This document shows positions 29,803 through 37,167 of a DNA stretch of 64,000 nucleotides, one piece after another. This DNA is from Paenibacillus sp. RC334 (GTDB lineage: Bacteria; Bacillota; Bacilli; Paenibacillales; Paenibacillaceae): contig NZ_CP125370.1 in NCBI RefSeq assembly GCF_030034735.1, positions 4,387,001 to 4,451,000 of the forward strand. The letters are read 5' to 3'. The translations under genes were made by a program, and so were the position numbers. The notes under the pieces were generated by a model. It did not search any database. It saw only the letters and a list, made by a program, of their open reading frames with translations, and was not told the DNA's origin. Every line of letters starts with the position of its first letter. Within the stretch, counting starts at the first letter, position 1.

Positions 29803-30102
29803 ATGTATCGAATCTATTTACTTCCTAAAGATAAGATGGTTATGATTGATTTAGGCACAGATAGAACTATTGATTCATATAAGCTTAAAAGTGATTCAAA
29901 GAATATGAGAATAAGCTTTTATAATCGGGGTGTAGGTTATGAAGGTGCATTTGCAACGAATGTAGGGGATGGAGATCTCAAAACGCTTCCTGATGAAAAA
30001 AGTTTCTAATGTAATCGAACCAACATAACCAACTGGTGAACGCGCTATTCTGACTGTAACAATGGACAATGGATTTGATAATTCCTTTAATAACTGTGAT
30101 TA
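29803..30102 (+). pseudogene. Degenerate small gene
   Basis: From ATG 29803 an apparent 68-residue frame (YRIYLLPKDKMVMIDLG ...) ends early at 30007-30009. Removing one A from the six-A run at 29996-30001 lets it continue as LPDEKVSNVIEPT, then an in-frame TAA, then PTGERAILTVTMDNGFDN to a stop at 30102. Two lesions mean a real decayed gene rather than one sequencing error. No RBS is evident before 29803. Family unknown. Confidence 0.55.
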
Positions 30103-30126
30103 ACAACGACGAATAACAGAGGAAGA

Positions 30127-30372
30127 ATGAAAAGAAAGTGGTATTTAAGACCAATGGTCATAATTTTAATGATCATTATAACCCCGCCGATAGGCTATTT
30201 GAATGTATTCTTCAATAGGAAGAAATTTGAACCCAATGAACGATTAGGCTATTTGGCAATAGCCACAGTATTTGCTGCCCTATGGTTAACTAAATTTCTA
30301 CCGCATTCATGGCGAATTCCCGCTATAATAGTTGTTGCACTTATTGGGATATTCATATTCAGAAAAAAGTAA
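30127..30372 (+). CDS. Small membrane protein
   Basis: 81 residues, AGAGGAAG before the ATG. Three hydrophobic segments: residues 8-28 (PMVIILMIIITPPIGYL), 40-58 and 62-77, with a basic end FRKK. No catalytic motif and no family recognised. A strong terminator follows within six bases. It may be the surviving member of the decayed gene pair upstream. Confidence 0.6.
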   Translation: MKRKWYLRPMVIILMIIITPPIGYLNVFFNRKKFEPNERLGYLAIATVFAALWLTKFLPHSWRIPAIIVVALIGIFIFRKK

Positions 30373-30377
30373 ATAAT

Positions 30378-30424
30378 AAAAACAATCCCCGTTACCTTAA
30401 TTGGTTGGCGGGGATTGTTTTTAT
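30378..30424. terminator. Bidirectional terminator
   Basis: AAAACAATCCCCG ... CGGGGATTGTTTTT, 13-bp arms with A- and T-tracts on both sides. It ends both the small membrane gene (+) and the receptor-propeptide unit (-). Confidence 0.9.
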
Positions 30425-30430
30425 TTACGT

Positions 30431-30547
30431 TTAAGCTCCACCAATTTGATCACGAAGCTCAATGCTATGACCGTAAGTTTGAACAGGCATACTGAAGATA
30501 AACAGAAAGCTAGTTGCTATTACTAGAAGCACCATTTTTTTCAACAT
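30431..30547 (-). CDS. Exported signalling propeptide (Phr/AloP-like)
   Basis: 38 residues. Lys3-Lys4, then a hydrophobic core MVLLVIATSFLFIFSM, a signal-peptidase-like site after VQTYG, and a short tail HSIELRDQIGGA that could release a mature peptide of 5-10 residues. Its ATG at 30547 lies inside the 3' end of the receptor gene (38-base overlap, different frame) with AAAGGTGTGGG upstream. This is the layout of RRNPP quorum-sensing pairs (Rap-Phr, PlcR-PapR, and the AimR-like Alo systems known in P. polymyxa). The mature peptide cannot be fixed by eye. Confidence 0.8.
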   Translation of the reverse strand: MLKKMVLLVIATSFLFIFSMPVQTYGHSIELRDQIGGA

Positions 30548-31925
30548 TGTTTACCCACACCTTTTCAATAAGATTGAAATACTCCGCTTTAGTTTCAGGA
30601 ACCGCATGGGCTTGAAAACGAACGAACAATCCCATACAGTTTATAAAATATGTCTCATTATTTAGTATATTCGCTTTTATCGATGCATTCATCAAATGTT
30701 TAAAGCCAACAGCATAAATCCCTTTGTGTAAATAGTAATAAGCTAACTCATAATCAAAACGTGCATACTGGTCTGGCACAACTTGTTGGGTATACATGTC
30801 AGCAGATGGTCGCTGTTGAGCAAAAGAATCAATCTCCGTTTTAAACCGCTGGAGTATTTCATCCACATTTATCTGATATTGGTTAGTCGCCATTAAAACA
30901 TTCAATAGCTTGGTAATCATCTCTTGATCCGTTCCATCTGTGGCTGCAATATACTCAACATAATCCAGAAGCACACTTGTATCTCCAGAAAGAAGTTTAT
31001 TTACAAATACATTACCCTCTGCCCAGTGCCCAAACAAGCCGATCCAATGCAGGGTATCCTCGTCCGTCTCTTTGACCCAATCTAAATTAACGTAGGCGTA
31101 TGTATAATCTAGAGCTTGTTGATAATCGCCTTGGGCTTCACAGACACTTGCACACAACAGGTCAGCATAAGTGATGTACACAAACATGGGACGACTCAGC
31201 CTTTTATCATGCTCCACGCACTTTTGCTTCTTCTGCTGATGTTTCAAAGTATATTGAATTTCCGCTTTCCCCTTCATTTTTCTCGCTGTTTCATCCAGCT
31301 TGTCCCATTCACGCAATGAACGATACACATTCGCCAAATCTTTCAACGCATCAAGTTGATCTATTTCATCCAGTCGTTCGACAAAGGGCTCAAATAGCGT
31401 AGCTGCCCTGAGATTTCGGGTCTGATCGTCTCCAACCTGAATTGTAAACATACGATACTGACAGATGGCCAGACGTTCAGAGTGCTGGTACTTCTCTCCT
31501 TCCGCAACCCCCTCATAGAGCAACAACGCAGCAGCGTGCCGACCTTGTGCGAATAAAATTTCCGCTGCATCAAATAGCTTCGGGGAATATAGCAGCTTGT
31601 CCATGATATGACCAACTACACGCTTAATCGCTTCCAGCTTATCCAGCTCAGCACAGCGATACAATACTGGCTCAATTCGCCGCCAATCCGGGGAACGTTC
31701 GATGATGTAATGATCTATGTATCGTTCGTAAAAAAAGCCTTCGGGTAATCCCATAGCCAGCGTGATTCGATCAAGCTGATGTATAGCCACAGGACGATGC
31801 TTAAGAATCCAATTATTAAGTGTTCTTTGATGAACACCTGAACACTCGGCAAATTGTGCCAATGTCAAGTCATTTTGCTTTAGATATTCTTCCAACTCCG
31901 CTAAAATCGTAGGTGTATGTTCCAA
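30510..31925 (-). CDS. HTH-TPR peptide receptor of the RRNPP/AimR-like class
   Basis: 471 residues. The N-terminal HTH (LTLAQFAECSGVHQRTLNNWI, about residues 17-37) is followed by helical repeats over the remaining 400 residues with TPR-like pairs (DLANVYRSLREWDKLDETARKM, LLCASVCEAQGDYQQALDYTYAYV). TTG at 31925 has AAAGGTGG upstream; the ATG six codons earlier has none. An exported propeptide overlaps its 3' end, which makes it a likely cytoplasmic sensor of the re-imported peptide. It would bind DNA, with peptide changing its activity. Length is above Rap/PlcR and close to the AimR-like Alo receptors. Confidence 0.85.
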   Translation of the reverse strand: MEHTPTILAELEEYLKQNDLTLAQFAECSGVHQRTLNNWILKHRPVAIHQLDRITLAMGLPEGFFYERYIDHYIIERSPDWRRIEPVLYRCAELDKLEAIKRVVGHIMDKLLYSPKLFDAAEILFAQGRHAAALLLYEGVAEGEKYQHSERLAICQYRMFTIQVGDDQTRNLRAATLFEPFVERLDEIDQLDALKDLANVYRSLREWDKLDETARKMKGKAEIQYTLKHQQKKQKCVEHDKRLSRPMFVYITYADLLCASVCEAQGDYQQALDYTYAYVNLDWVKETDEDTLHWIGLFGHWAEGNVFVNKLLSGDTSVLLDYVEYIAATDGTDQEMITKLLNVLMATNQYQINVDEILQRFKTEIDSFAQQRPSADMYTQQVVPDQYARFDYELAYYYLHKGIYAVGFKHLMNASIKANILNNETYFINCMGLFVRFQAHAVPETKAEYFNLIEKVWVNNVEKNGASSNSN

Positions 31926-32054
31926 GTCACAACCACCTTTCATACAAAAAATCCAAATTTTATAATCTTATCTCAGATTATTGTCCAAATATTGGCATGT
32001 GTCAATATACTTTTTCTTGATATTGGCATATCAAACCAAAGCCCTTTCCCCAAA

Positions 32055-33023
32055 TCAGGTAGTCGCTCTCTCCACTAATTTAAACTCCAAATGATGTAAC
32101 GTTTCATCCAGCCCTTCAAGGGTGTTGCGAATCATGATGAATGCGTTCTCAGCTTGTTTATCAATCGGGTAATGAATCGTTGTTAAATCAAGCAAATGCG
32201 AAATTTCCGTGTTATCAAATCCGACCACCGCACATTGATCCGGCACAGAAACGTCGAGCCTGCGTGCTTCGGTCAGCAGTCCTGCTGCCAAATAATCTGT
32301 AGAACAAGCGAAGGCATCCGGTTTGTCCGTTTGTTCTATCCACCAATGGGCGATATTTTCACCCTCTGCTATTGAATTTAAACCATAAAAATGCGGGAAG
32401 GCCTCAGCGTCCAGATCATATTTTTCACAAAAATCATGATAGGCCCGGATGCGTTCCTTCGTATTAAGCCCCCGCATATTGCCATACACATTTACAATTT
32501 TCCGGTATCCTCGGGCATACAAATGCTCCAGCGCCAGCGTATAGCCCTGATACTGATCCATGAATACAGACGGGATTGCCTCTATGGTCACACGCTGCCA
32601 TGTCACAATCGGACCATATTTGGTATAATGCTCGATCACACTCCACTCATTGACGCGAATCATACAAACCAAGGCATCCAACTGCTTTCTTCGCAACATT
32701 TCCAGTGCTTCAAGCTCCCTTTCCTTATCCCCATTCGTAATAAAAAGGGCTATATTAAAGCCATGCTCCTGAGCATACATCGTAAAACCACGCACAAATA
32801 AATTCAATGAATCATTAAAAGAAATTGAAATAATTCCTATGAGCTTTGTCATGCCCGTTTTTAAAGAAATCGCATTCAAATTAGGAACGTAATCCAGTCG
32901 GTCTATGACCTCCTGCACACGCTGTCTTGTCGGTTCACTCACATACGGGTGGTTATTAATGACACGGGACACCGTTGCCGAGGATACACCCGCAAGCTTT
33001 GCAATCTCATGGATATTCGCCAT
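32055..33023 (-). CDS. LacI-family transcriptional regulator
   Basis: 322 residues. HTH IHEIAKLAGVSSATVSRVIN plus hinge YVPNLNAISLK, and a periplasmic-binding-like ligand domain with VGFDNTEISH. ATG 33023 has GAGGTGAGG upstream. It is a close paralogue of the broken regulator at 5773-6745. Divergent from licH, and a perfect palindrome in the licH promoter (33120-33135) is its likely operator. It probably represses licH until a phospho-beta-glucoside or glucoside binds. Confidence 0.93.
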   Translation of the reverse strand: MANIHEIAKLAGVSSATVSRVINNHPYVSEPTRQRVQEVIDRLDYVPNLNAISLKTGMTKLIGIISISFNDSLNLFVRGFTMYAQEHGFNIALFITNGDKERELEALEMLRRKQLDALVCMIRVNEWSVIEHYTKYGPIVTWQRVTIEAIPSVFMDQYQGYTLALEHLYARGYRKIVNVYGNMRGLNTKERIRAYHDFCEKYDLDAEAFPHFYGLNSIAEGENIAHWWIEQTDKPDAFACSTDYLAAGLLTEARRLDVSVPDQCAVVGFDNTEISHLLDLTTIHYPIDKQAENAFIMIRNTLEGLDETLHHLEFKLVERATT

Positions 33024-33114
33024 AGTCCTCACCTCGTTCTCTCTATTTTAGCATGTCTTTGCGCTAAGCCTCCAGAATCTCATCACACCCCCAAAATTGT
33101 TTTTTTCAACCCCC

Positions 33115-33143
33115 TTGACCTGTAATGCATTACAGAGATTACA
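33115..33143 (+). promoter_or_regulatory. licH promoter with operator palindrome between -35 and -10
   Basis: TTGACC (33115-33120) is followed after 17 bases by ATTACA (33138-33143). The spacer holds CTGTAATGCATTACAG (33120-33135), a perfect 16-bp palindrome. A repressor bound there would cover both promoter boxes, so simple steric repression by the divergent LacI protein is likely. Confidence 0.72.
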
Positions 33144-33199
33144 GTGAAATAGAAGCTTGAGAAAGCGGTTTAAAAAAATGTACTCAGGAGGCAACAATC

Positions 33200-34543
33200 A
33201 TGAAAAAAGGCTTAAAGATAGCAACTATCGGTGGCGGCTCCAGCTATACTCCGGAATTAGTAGAAGGCTTCATCAAACGTTATGCAGAGCTCCCTATTCG
33301 GGAATTGTGGCTGGTAGACATTGAGGCAGGACGCGAAAAGCTGGAAATTGTAGGGGCCATGGCCAAACGAATGGTGAAAGCGGCAGGCATTGATTGTGAA
33401 GTACATTTGACGCTGGATCGTCGTGAAGCCTTGGTAGATGCCGATTTTGTAACAACACAGTTTCGGGTAGGCTTGCTCGAAGCCCGGATTAAAGATGAAA
33501 GTATTCCGTTAAAACACGGTATGATCGGTCAGGAAACCAACGGTGCCGGAGGAATGTTCAAGGCCTTCCGTACCATTCCTGTCATCCTCAGTATTGTCGA
33601 GGATATGAAAGAGCTGTGTCCGAATGCGTGGTTGATTAATTTCACCAACCCTGCAGGGATGGTCACCGAAGCCGTGCTTCGTTATGGTCAATGGGACAAA
33701 GTCATCGGATTATGTAATGTTCCAATCGGCGCGATCAAGAGTGCATCCGCTGTGCTGGACAAACCGGAAGAAGAACTGTTCTTTAAATTTGCAGGAATTA
33801 ACCACCTTCACTGGCATAAAGTATATGACAAAACAGGGACCGAATTAACTGAGCAGGTGATTGAAGGACTGTACGCGCCTGGCGCAAAACCGGAAAAGGT
33901 CGTTGAAAATATTAGAAACATGCGTTTCCTGTATGATCAAGTGCGTCATTTGAAAATGCTGCCTTGTCCATACCATCGTTATTACTACATGACAGATAAC
34001 ATGCTGAAGGAAGAACTAGAGGAAGCCAAAAATGAAGGAACTCGGGGTCAAGTCGTCAAACGTCTGGAAGAAAGCCTGTTTGAACTGTATAAAGATCCTA
34101 ATCTGGATTACAAACCGGAGGAACTATCCAAACGCGGCGGCGCGCATTACAGCGATGCAGCCTGTGAAATTATTAATTCCATCTATAACAACAAAGGCAC
34201 ACTGATGGTGGTTAGCACACGTAACAATGGTGCAATTGATGATGTTCCTTATGACAGCGCGATTGAAATTACCAGTGTGATTCGCGCACATGGTGCAGAA
34301 CCTGTAAACTTTGGCAAATTCCCGCCTGCACAGCGCGGCTTGCTGCAAGTGATGAAGGCGATGGAAGAATTGACGATTGAAGCGGCGGTAACGGGGGACT
34401 ACGCAACAGCTCTGCAAGCCTTCACCCTGAATCCGCTTGTACCAAGCGGTGACATCGCCCAAACGGTGCTGGATGAATTGCTGGAAGCGCATAAAGAGCA
34501 TTTGCCACAATTTTTTGCGCATAAGGCGAAAGCAACGGTATAA
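33200..34543 (+). CDS. licH: 6-phospho-beta-glucosidase, glycoside hydrolase family 4
   Basis: 447 residues. Hydrolyses 6-phospho-beta-glucosides by the NAD+- and Mn2+-dependent GH4 mechanism. Rossmann start IATIGGGSSYTPELVEG; metal and substrate motifs NFTNPAG, GLCNVPIG (metal-binding Cys) and GINHLHW (metal-binding His). AGGAGG precedes the ATG. It stands alone behind a LacI-controlled promoter with no transporter, so it must use substrate delivered by bglP or another PTS. Together with the GH1 enzyme it gives the cell two phospho-glucosidases of different mechanism. Confidence 0.94.
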   Translation: MKKGLKIATIGGGSSYTPELVEGFIKRYAELPIRELWLVDIEAGREKLEIVGAMAKRMVKAAGIDCEVHLTLDRREALVDADFVTTQFRVGLLEARIKDESIPLKHGMIGQETNGAGGMFKAFRTIPVILSIVEDMKELCPNAWLINFTNPAGMVTEAVLRYGQWDKVIGLCNVPIGAIKSASAVLDKPEEELFFKFAGINHLHWHKVYDKTGTELTEQVIEGLYAPGAKPEKVVENIRNMRFLYDQVRHLKMLPCPYHRYYYMTDNMLKEELEEAKNEGTRGQVVKRLEESLFELYKDPNLDYKPEELSKRGGAHYSDAACEIINSIYNNKGTLMVVSTRNNGAIDDVPYDSAIEITSVIRAHGAEPVNFGKFPPAQRGLLQVMKAMEELTIEAAVTGDYATALQAFTLNPLVPSGDIAQTVLDELLEAHKEHLPQFFAHKAKATV

Positions 34544-34617
34544 AACAAAAGCAGAGCTTTTCCTATCACTTAATTGATGTTCCACGTTCTGAGGTTCGAA
34601 GCTATTGAATCCAGTAA

Positions 34618-34644
34618 AAGAGGCCGTGTCAGACACGGCCTCTT
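34618..34644 (+). terminator. Terminator after licH
   Basis: AAGAGGCCGTGT-CAG-ACACGGCCTCTT, a perfect 12-bp stem with a three-base loop. T content downstream is low, but the A/T symmetry suits both convergent genes. Confidence 0.82.
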
Positions 34645-34735
34645 GGTATTTAATTATTCTCCCACAGTAACTCGTAGCTAATCCATCGCTCCAACTCCCG
34701 GGATAGAGCCACGTATTGTGGCTTAATTCAGATTA

Positions 34736-35494
34736 TTAATAGGCAGTCCAACCTGCATCGGCAGTAATCACTGTAGCGTTCACAAAACCTGATTCATCCG
34801 AAGCAAGGAATAAAGCCACCTGTGCTATTTCCTCCGATTTTCCAAGACGTGGATTAATAGCCATTCCCAATTGCTGTCTGGAAGCACCAAATTTATTTAG
34901 ATTAGTTATCGTTGAATTGATGTTAGTTTCCACACCACCTGGAGCAATTGCATTACAACGTATTCCTTGTGGAGCATACATGTAGCCTGTATTTTTAGTA
35001 AAACCAACAACTGCATGTTTAGAAGCTGTATAAGCTCCACCAGCTCGCCCACCAAACAACCCACCTGCAGAAGCTACGTTCACAATGACACCTTTTTGTT
35101 TTTCTAAAAAGATAGGTAGAACTTTACGAGTAGAACGCATAACACTGGTTGTATTAATCGCAAAAATTCTTTCCCACTGGTCATCTTTAATATCGCCTGC
35201 CGGTTCCATGTTATCCATAATTCCGGCATTGTTTACCAGAATATCTACTGTACCATAGGTGTCAACGGTCGTATCAATCAGATTCTGAATATCTTCTTCT
35301 TTTGCAACATTAGCAACTACGACGATAGCATCTCCACCATTAGCTTTGATTTCTTCTACCACATTAGTAGCTGCATCTGCATTAATATCGGACACCACTA
35401 CCTTGGCCCCTTCTTGTGCATAAAGCTTGGCAATAGCTTTACCCATACCGGAAGCTGCACCTGTGACTACTGCAATTTTGTCTTGAAGTCTCAT
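34736..35494 (-). CDS. Short-chain dehydrogenase/reductase
   Basis: 252 residues. NAD(P) motif TGAASGMGKAIA, NNAG at about residue 87, and the catalytic YTASKHA (YxxxK) near residue 153 define a classical SDR. ATG 35494 has GGAGG upstream. It sits 146 bases from a TetR-type HTH remnant on the other strand, so its regulator has probably been lost. Substrate cannot be predicted. Confidence 0.92.
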   Translation of the reverse strand: MRLQDKIAVVTGAASGMGKAIAKLYAQEGAKVVVSDINADAATNVVEEIKANGGDAIVVVANVAKEEDIQNLIDTTVDTYGTVDILVNNAGIMDNMEPAGDIKDDQWERIFAINTTSVMRSTRKVLPIFLEKQKGVIVNVASAGGLFGGRAGGAYTASKHAVVGFTKNTGYMYAPQGIRCNAIAPGGVETNINSTITNLNKFGASRQQLGMAINPRLGKSEEIAQVALFLASDESGFVNATVITADAGWTAY

Positions 35495-35640
35495 TTCTAT
35501 CCTCCTCGTCTGCATCTGTATCCTGTATAATGTTCGACAGTTGTTCATCAACTTTTACAATTATAGTATAAAGAAGCACATCAGCTAAAATCATCAAACG
35601 CTACTTATTTTGCTCACTAGCAAACACTTTTATACATTAA

Positions 35641-35730
35641 TGTCTATTAAATAGGGGGACATTTTATAAGAACTATCAGTCTATCGAAGCTCTGCTTAAT
35701 GAAATTATAGACGATGTCACTACTGATTAA
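35641..35730 (+). pseudogene. Remnant of a TetR-family regulator
   Basis: A 29-codon fragment reading NRGTFYKNYQSIEALLNEII then DDVTTD and a stop. NRGTFYKNY is the recognition-helix end of TetR-type HTH domains. There is a stop just before it and no start, so only this piece survives. It is divergent from the SDR gene, the usual place for such a regulator. The remaining sequence from 35495 to 35804 shows nothing else that I can support. Confidence 0.62.
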
Positions 35731-35770
35731 TCGCATCATATCGTGAACCCTGTGAGCATAACTGGAACAC

Positions 35771-35794
35771 AAAAAAGCTCCCTTACGGAAGCTT
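35771..35794 (-). terminator. Terminator after tRNA-Arg
   Basis: Minus strand GAAGCTTCC-GTAA-GGGAGCTTTTTT: an 8-bp stem followed by six T residues, 11 bases past the tRNA. Confidence 0.85.
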
Positions 35795-35804
35795 CTCTGT
35801 TATA

Positions 35805-35878
<74 letters not shown>

Positions 35879-36054
35879 AAAATGGTATTCGTTGGAACCT
35901 TATGTATTCAGCGCATTGATTATTATATCATATTTTTGCTAACTGTCAAAAGCATTTTTTTATCGTACAAGTAAACAGGCTGCAAAAGGAATCATTTGGA
36001 CGCTGACGGGGTATTATGTACAAAAGGCCATGCTACGAAGGAGGTATATAATCC

Positions 36055-36348
36055 GTGAGAGGTCTATTGTCATCACTTTGTTATTTCAGTATTTTTTTCG
36101 CCCCTTTTCTGTTGCCTGTTATTATATGGATTGCGGTACGGGACGAGTATGTTCAGGGACATGCGAAAAAGGCTATTTTATCGCACATTTTCCCTATTAT
36201 CGCGGCGATTCCGCTATTGTATTTTATTGCAACGGCGAATCATGCAGGTTCTGTAGTCGGGTTTGTGCTGCTATTCGCTGTGGTCTATCTCGGGGTATTT
36301 GTCTACAACATCTACAAAGGTATCATGACACTCCGTGAAGCCGCTTAA
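36055..36348 (+). CDS. Small DUF4870-like membrane protein
   Basis: 97 residues from a GTG at 36055 with GAAGGAGG upstream. Three or four hydrophobic segments with the layout of DUF4870 proteins (FAPFLLPVIIWIAVRDEYVQGHAKKAILSH region). Function unknown in the family. It has its own terminator. Confidence 0.75.
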   Translation: MRGLLSSLCYFSIFFAPFLLPVIIWIAVRDEYVQGHAKKAILSHIFPIIAAIPLLYFIATANHAGSVVGFVLLFAVVYLGVFVYNIYKGIMTLREAA

Positions 36349-36355
36349 ATCTGAA

Positions 36356-36406
36356 GAAGAAGCCTCCTGCATTCCGCGAATTAAGCGGGATACGGAGGCT
36401 TCTTTA
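36356..36406 (+). terminator. Terminator after the DUF4870-like gene
   Basis: AGAAGCCTCC ... GGAGGCTTCT with an inner ATTCCGCG/CGGGAT stem, then TTTAAAAATTTTT. Confidence 0.82.
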
Positions 36407-36426
36407 AAAATTTTTAATGGACAAAT

Positions 36427-36561
36427 TTATTTATTACCAAAGCGTCTAGGACTTTTTGGTACTTCATGCCTTACATTTTTCTCAAGCACTTCTTCCGCAA
36501 ATTCATTGTTATGAATATAACTGCTGCCTTTGTTCTTCTTGTACTTCGCTTTGCCGTCTAT
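36427..36561 (-). CDS. Possible small basic protein with a non-AUG start
   Basis: A 44-codon frame reads DGKAKYKKNKGSSYIHNNEF then AEEVLEK ... PKSPRRFGNK and a stop. AAAGGAGGGGG sits eight bases before an ATA codon (36561-36559) and five before an ATC; no ATG, GTG or TTG is placed to start it. The composition is protein-like and the RBS is strong, so a real gene with ATA or ATC initiation, or a gene whose start was mutated, are both possible. Confidence 0.5.
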   Translation of the reverse strand: MDGKAKYKKNKGSSYIHNNEFAEEVLEKNVRHEVPKSPRRFGNK

Positions 36562-36643
36562 GATTTCCCCCTCCTTTCACGCTGATCCCGCGATGGCGCT
36601 GGAGCCCAAATCAACAAAAGCCGAGGCATGGCGCATCCTATTC

Positions 36644-37003
36644 TCATACGCCGAACTCCTTGGCAAATTCCGTGCTGAGCTGCCCATAGGAAAGTAACTC
36701 CCTTTTAAACTTTTCCCGTTCTTCCCCAGCCGTAATGTGAGTGGAGTCGGTAAAAGCCTTATCCGTCACTTCCTCAAACGCAGAATGCAGGTTATTGTCG
36801 TACCAATCCAGCGCCAGATCGGCATCATTACGAATGATGCGTACCATGTCATAGCCTTCCTGACCGTCCTGCTGATTGGTGGCGGTAATGTAGACCAGCA
36901 GTTCCGGGTCATCTGCTGCGCCGGGCCGTACCTCTACCTCTGCGCAGCGCACTCCGTCAAGTTCGGTGAAGCGGCGTATTTTAGCATCCTTGATGTAGTA
37001 CAT
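36644..37003 (-). CDS. Conserved hypothetical protein
   Basis: 119 residues from ATG 37003, with AAGGAGGAAGG upstream. An N-terminal beta region (MYYIKDAKIRRFTELDGVRCAEVEV) leads to an acidic helical C terminus. No signal peptide, helix anchor or catalytic motif is seen and I do not recognise the family. It is divergent from asnB. Confidence 0.7.
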   Translation of the reverse strand: MYYIKDAKIRRFTELDGVRCAEVEVRPGAADDPELLVYITATNQQDGQEGYDMVRIIRNDADLALDWYDNNLHSAFEEVTDKAFTDSTHITAGEEREKFKRELLSYGQLSTEFAKEFGV

Positions 37004-37167
37004 TTGCCTTCCTCCTTCCTTGCGAATACACGGGTTGCCCCATTTGTAGTTTTCGGAACGGACAGACATTTTATGCTCCTTTTCGGCATATATACTGATG
37101 AACTGGGGATTTAGTTTTTGTTTCATCCCAACACTGGATGAACACGACAAAGAGAGGATGAACAGAC

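Noticed and set aside
33150..33175. cre-like sequence GAAAGCGGTTTA before licH
   Set aside because: Spacing does not fit the TGWAANCGNTNWCA consensus at the outer bases.
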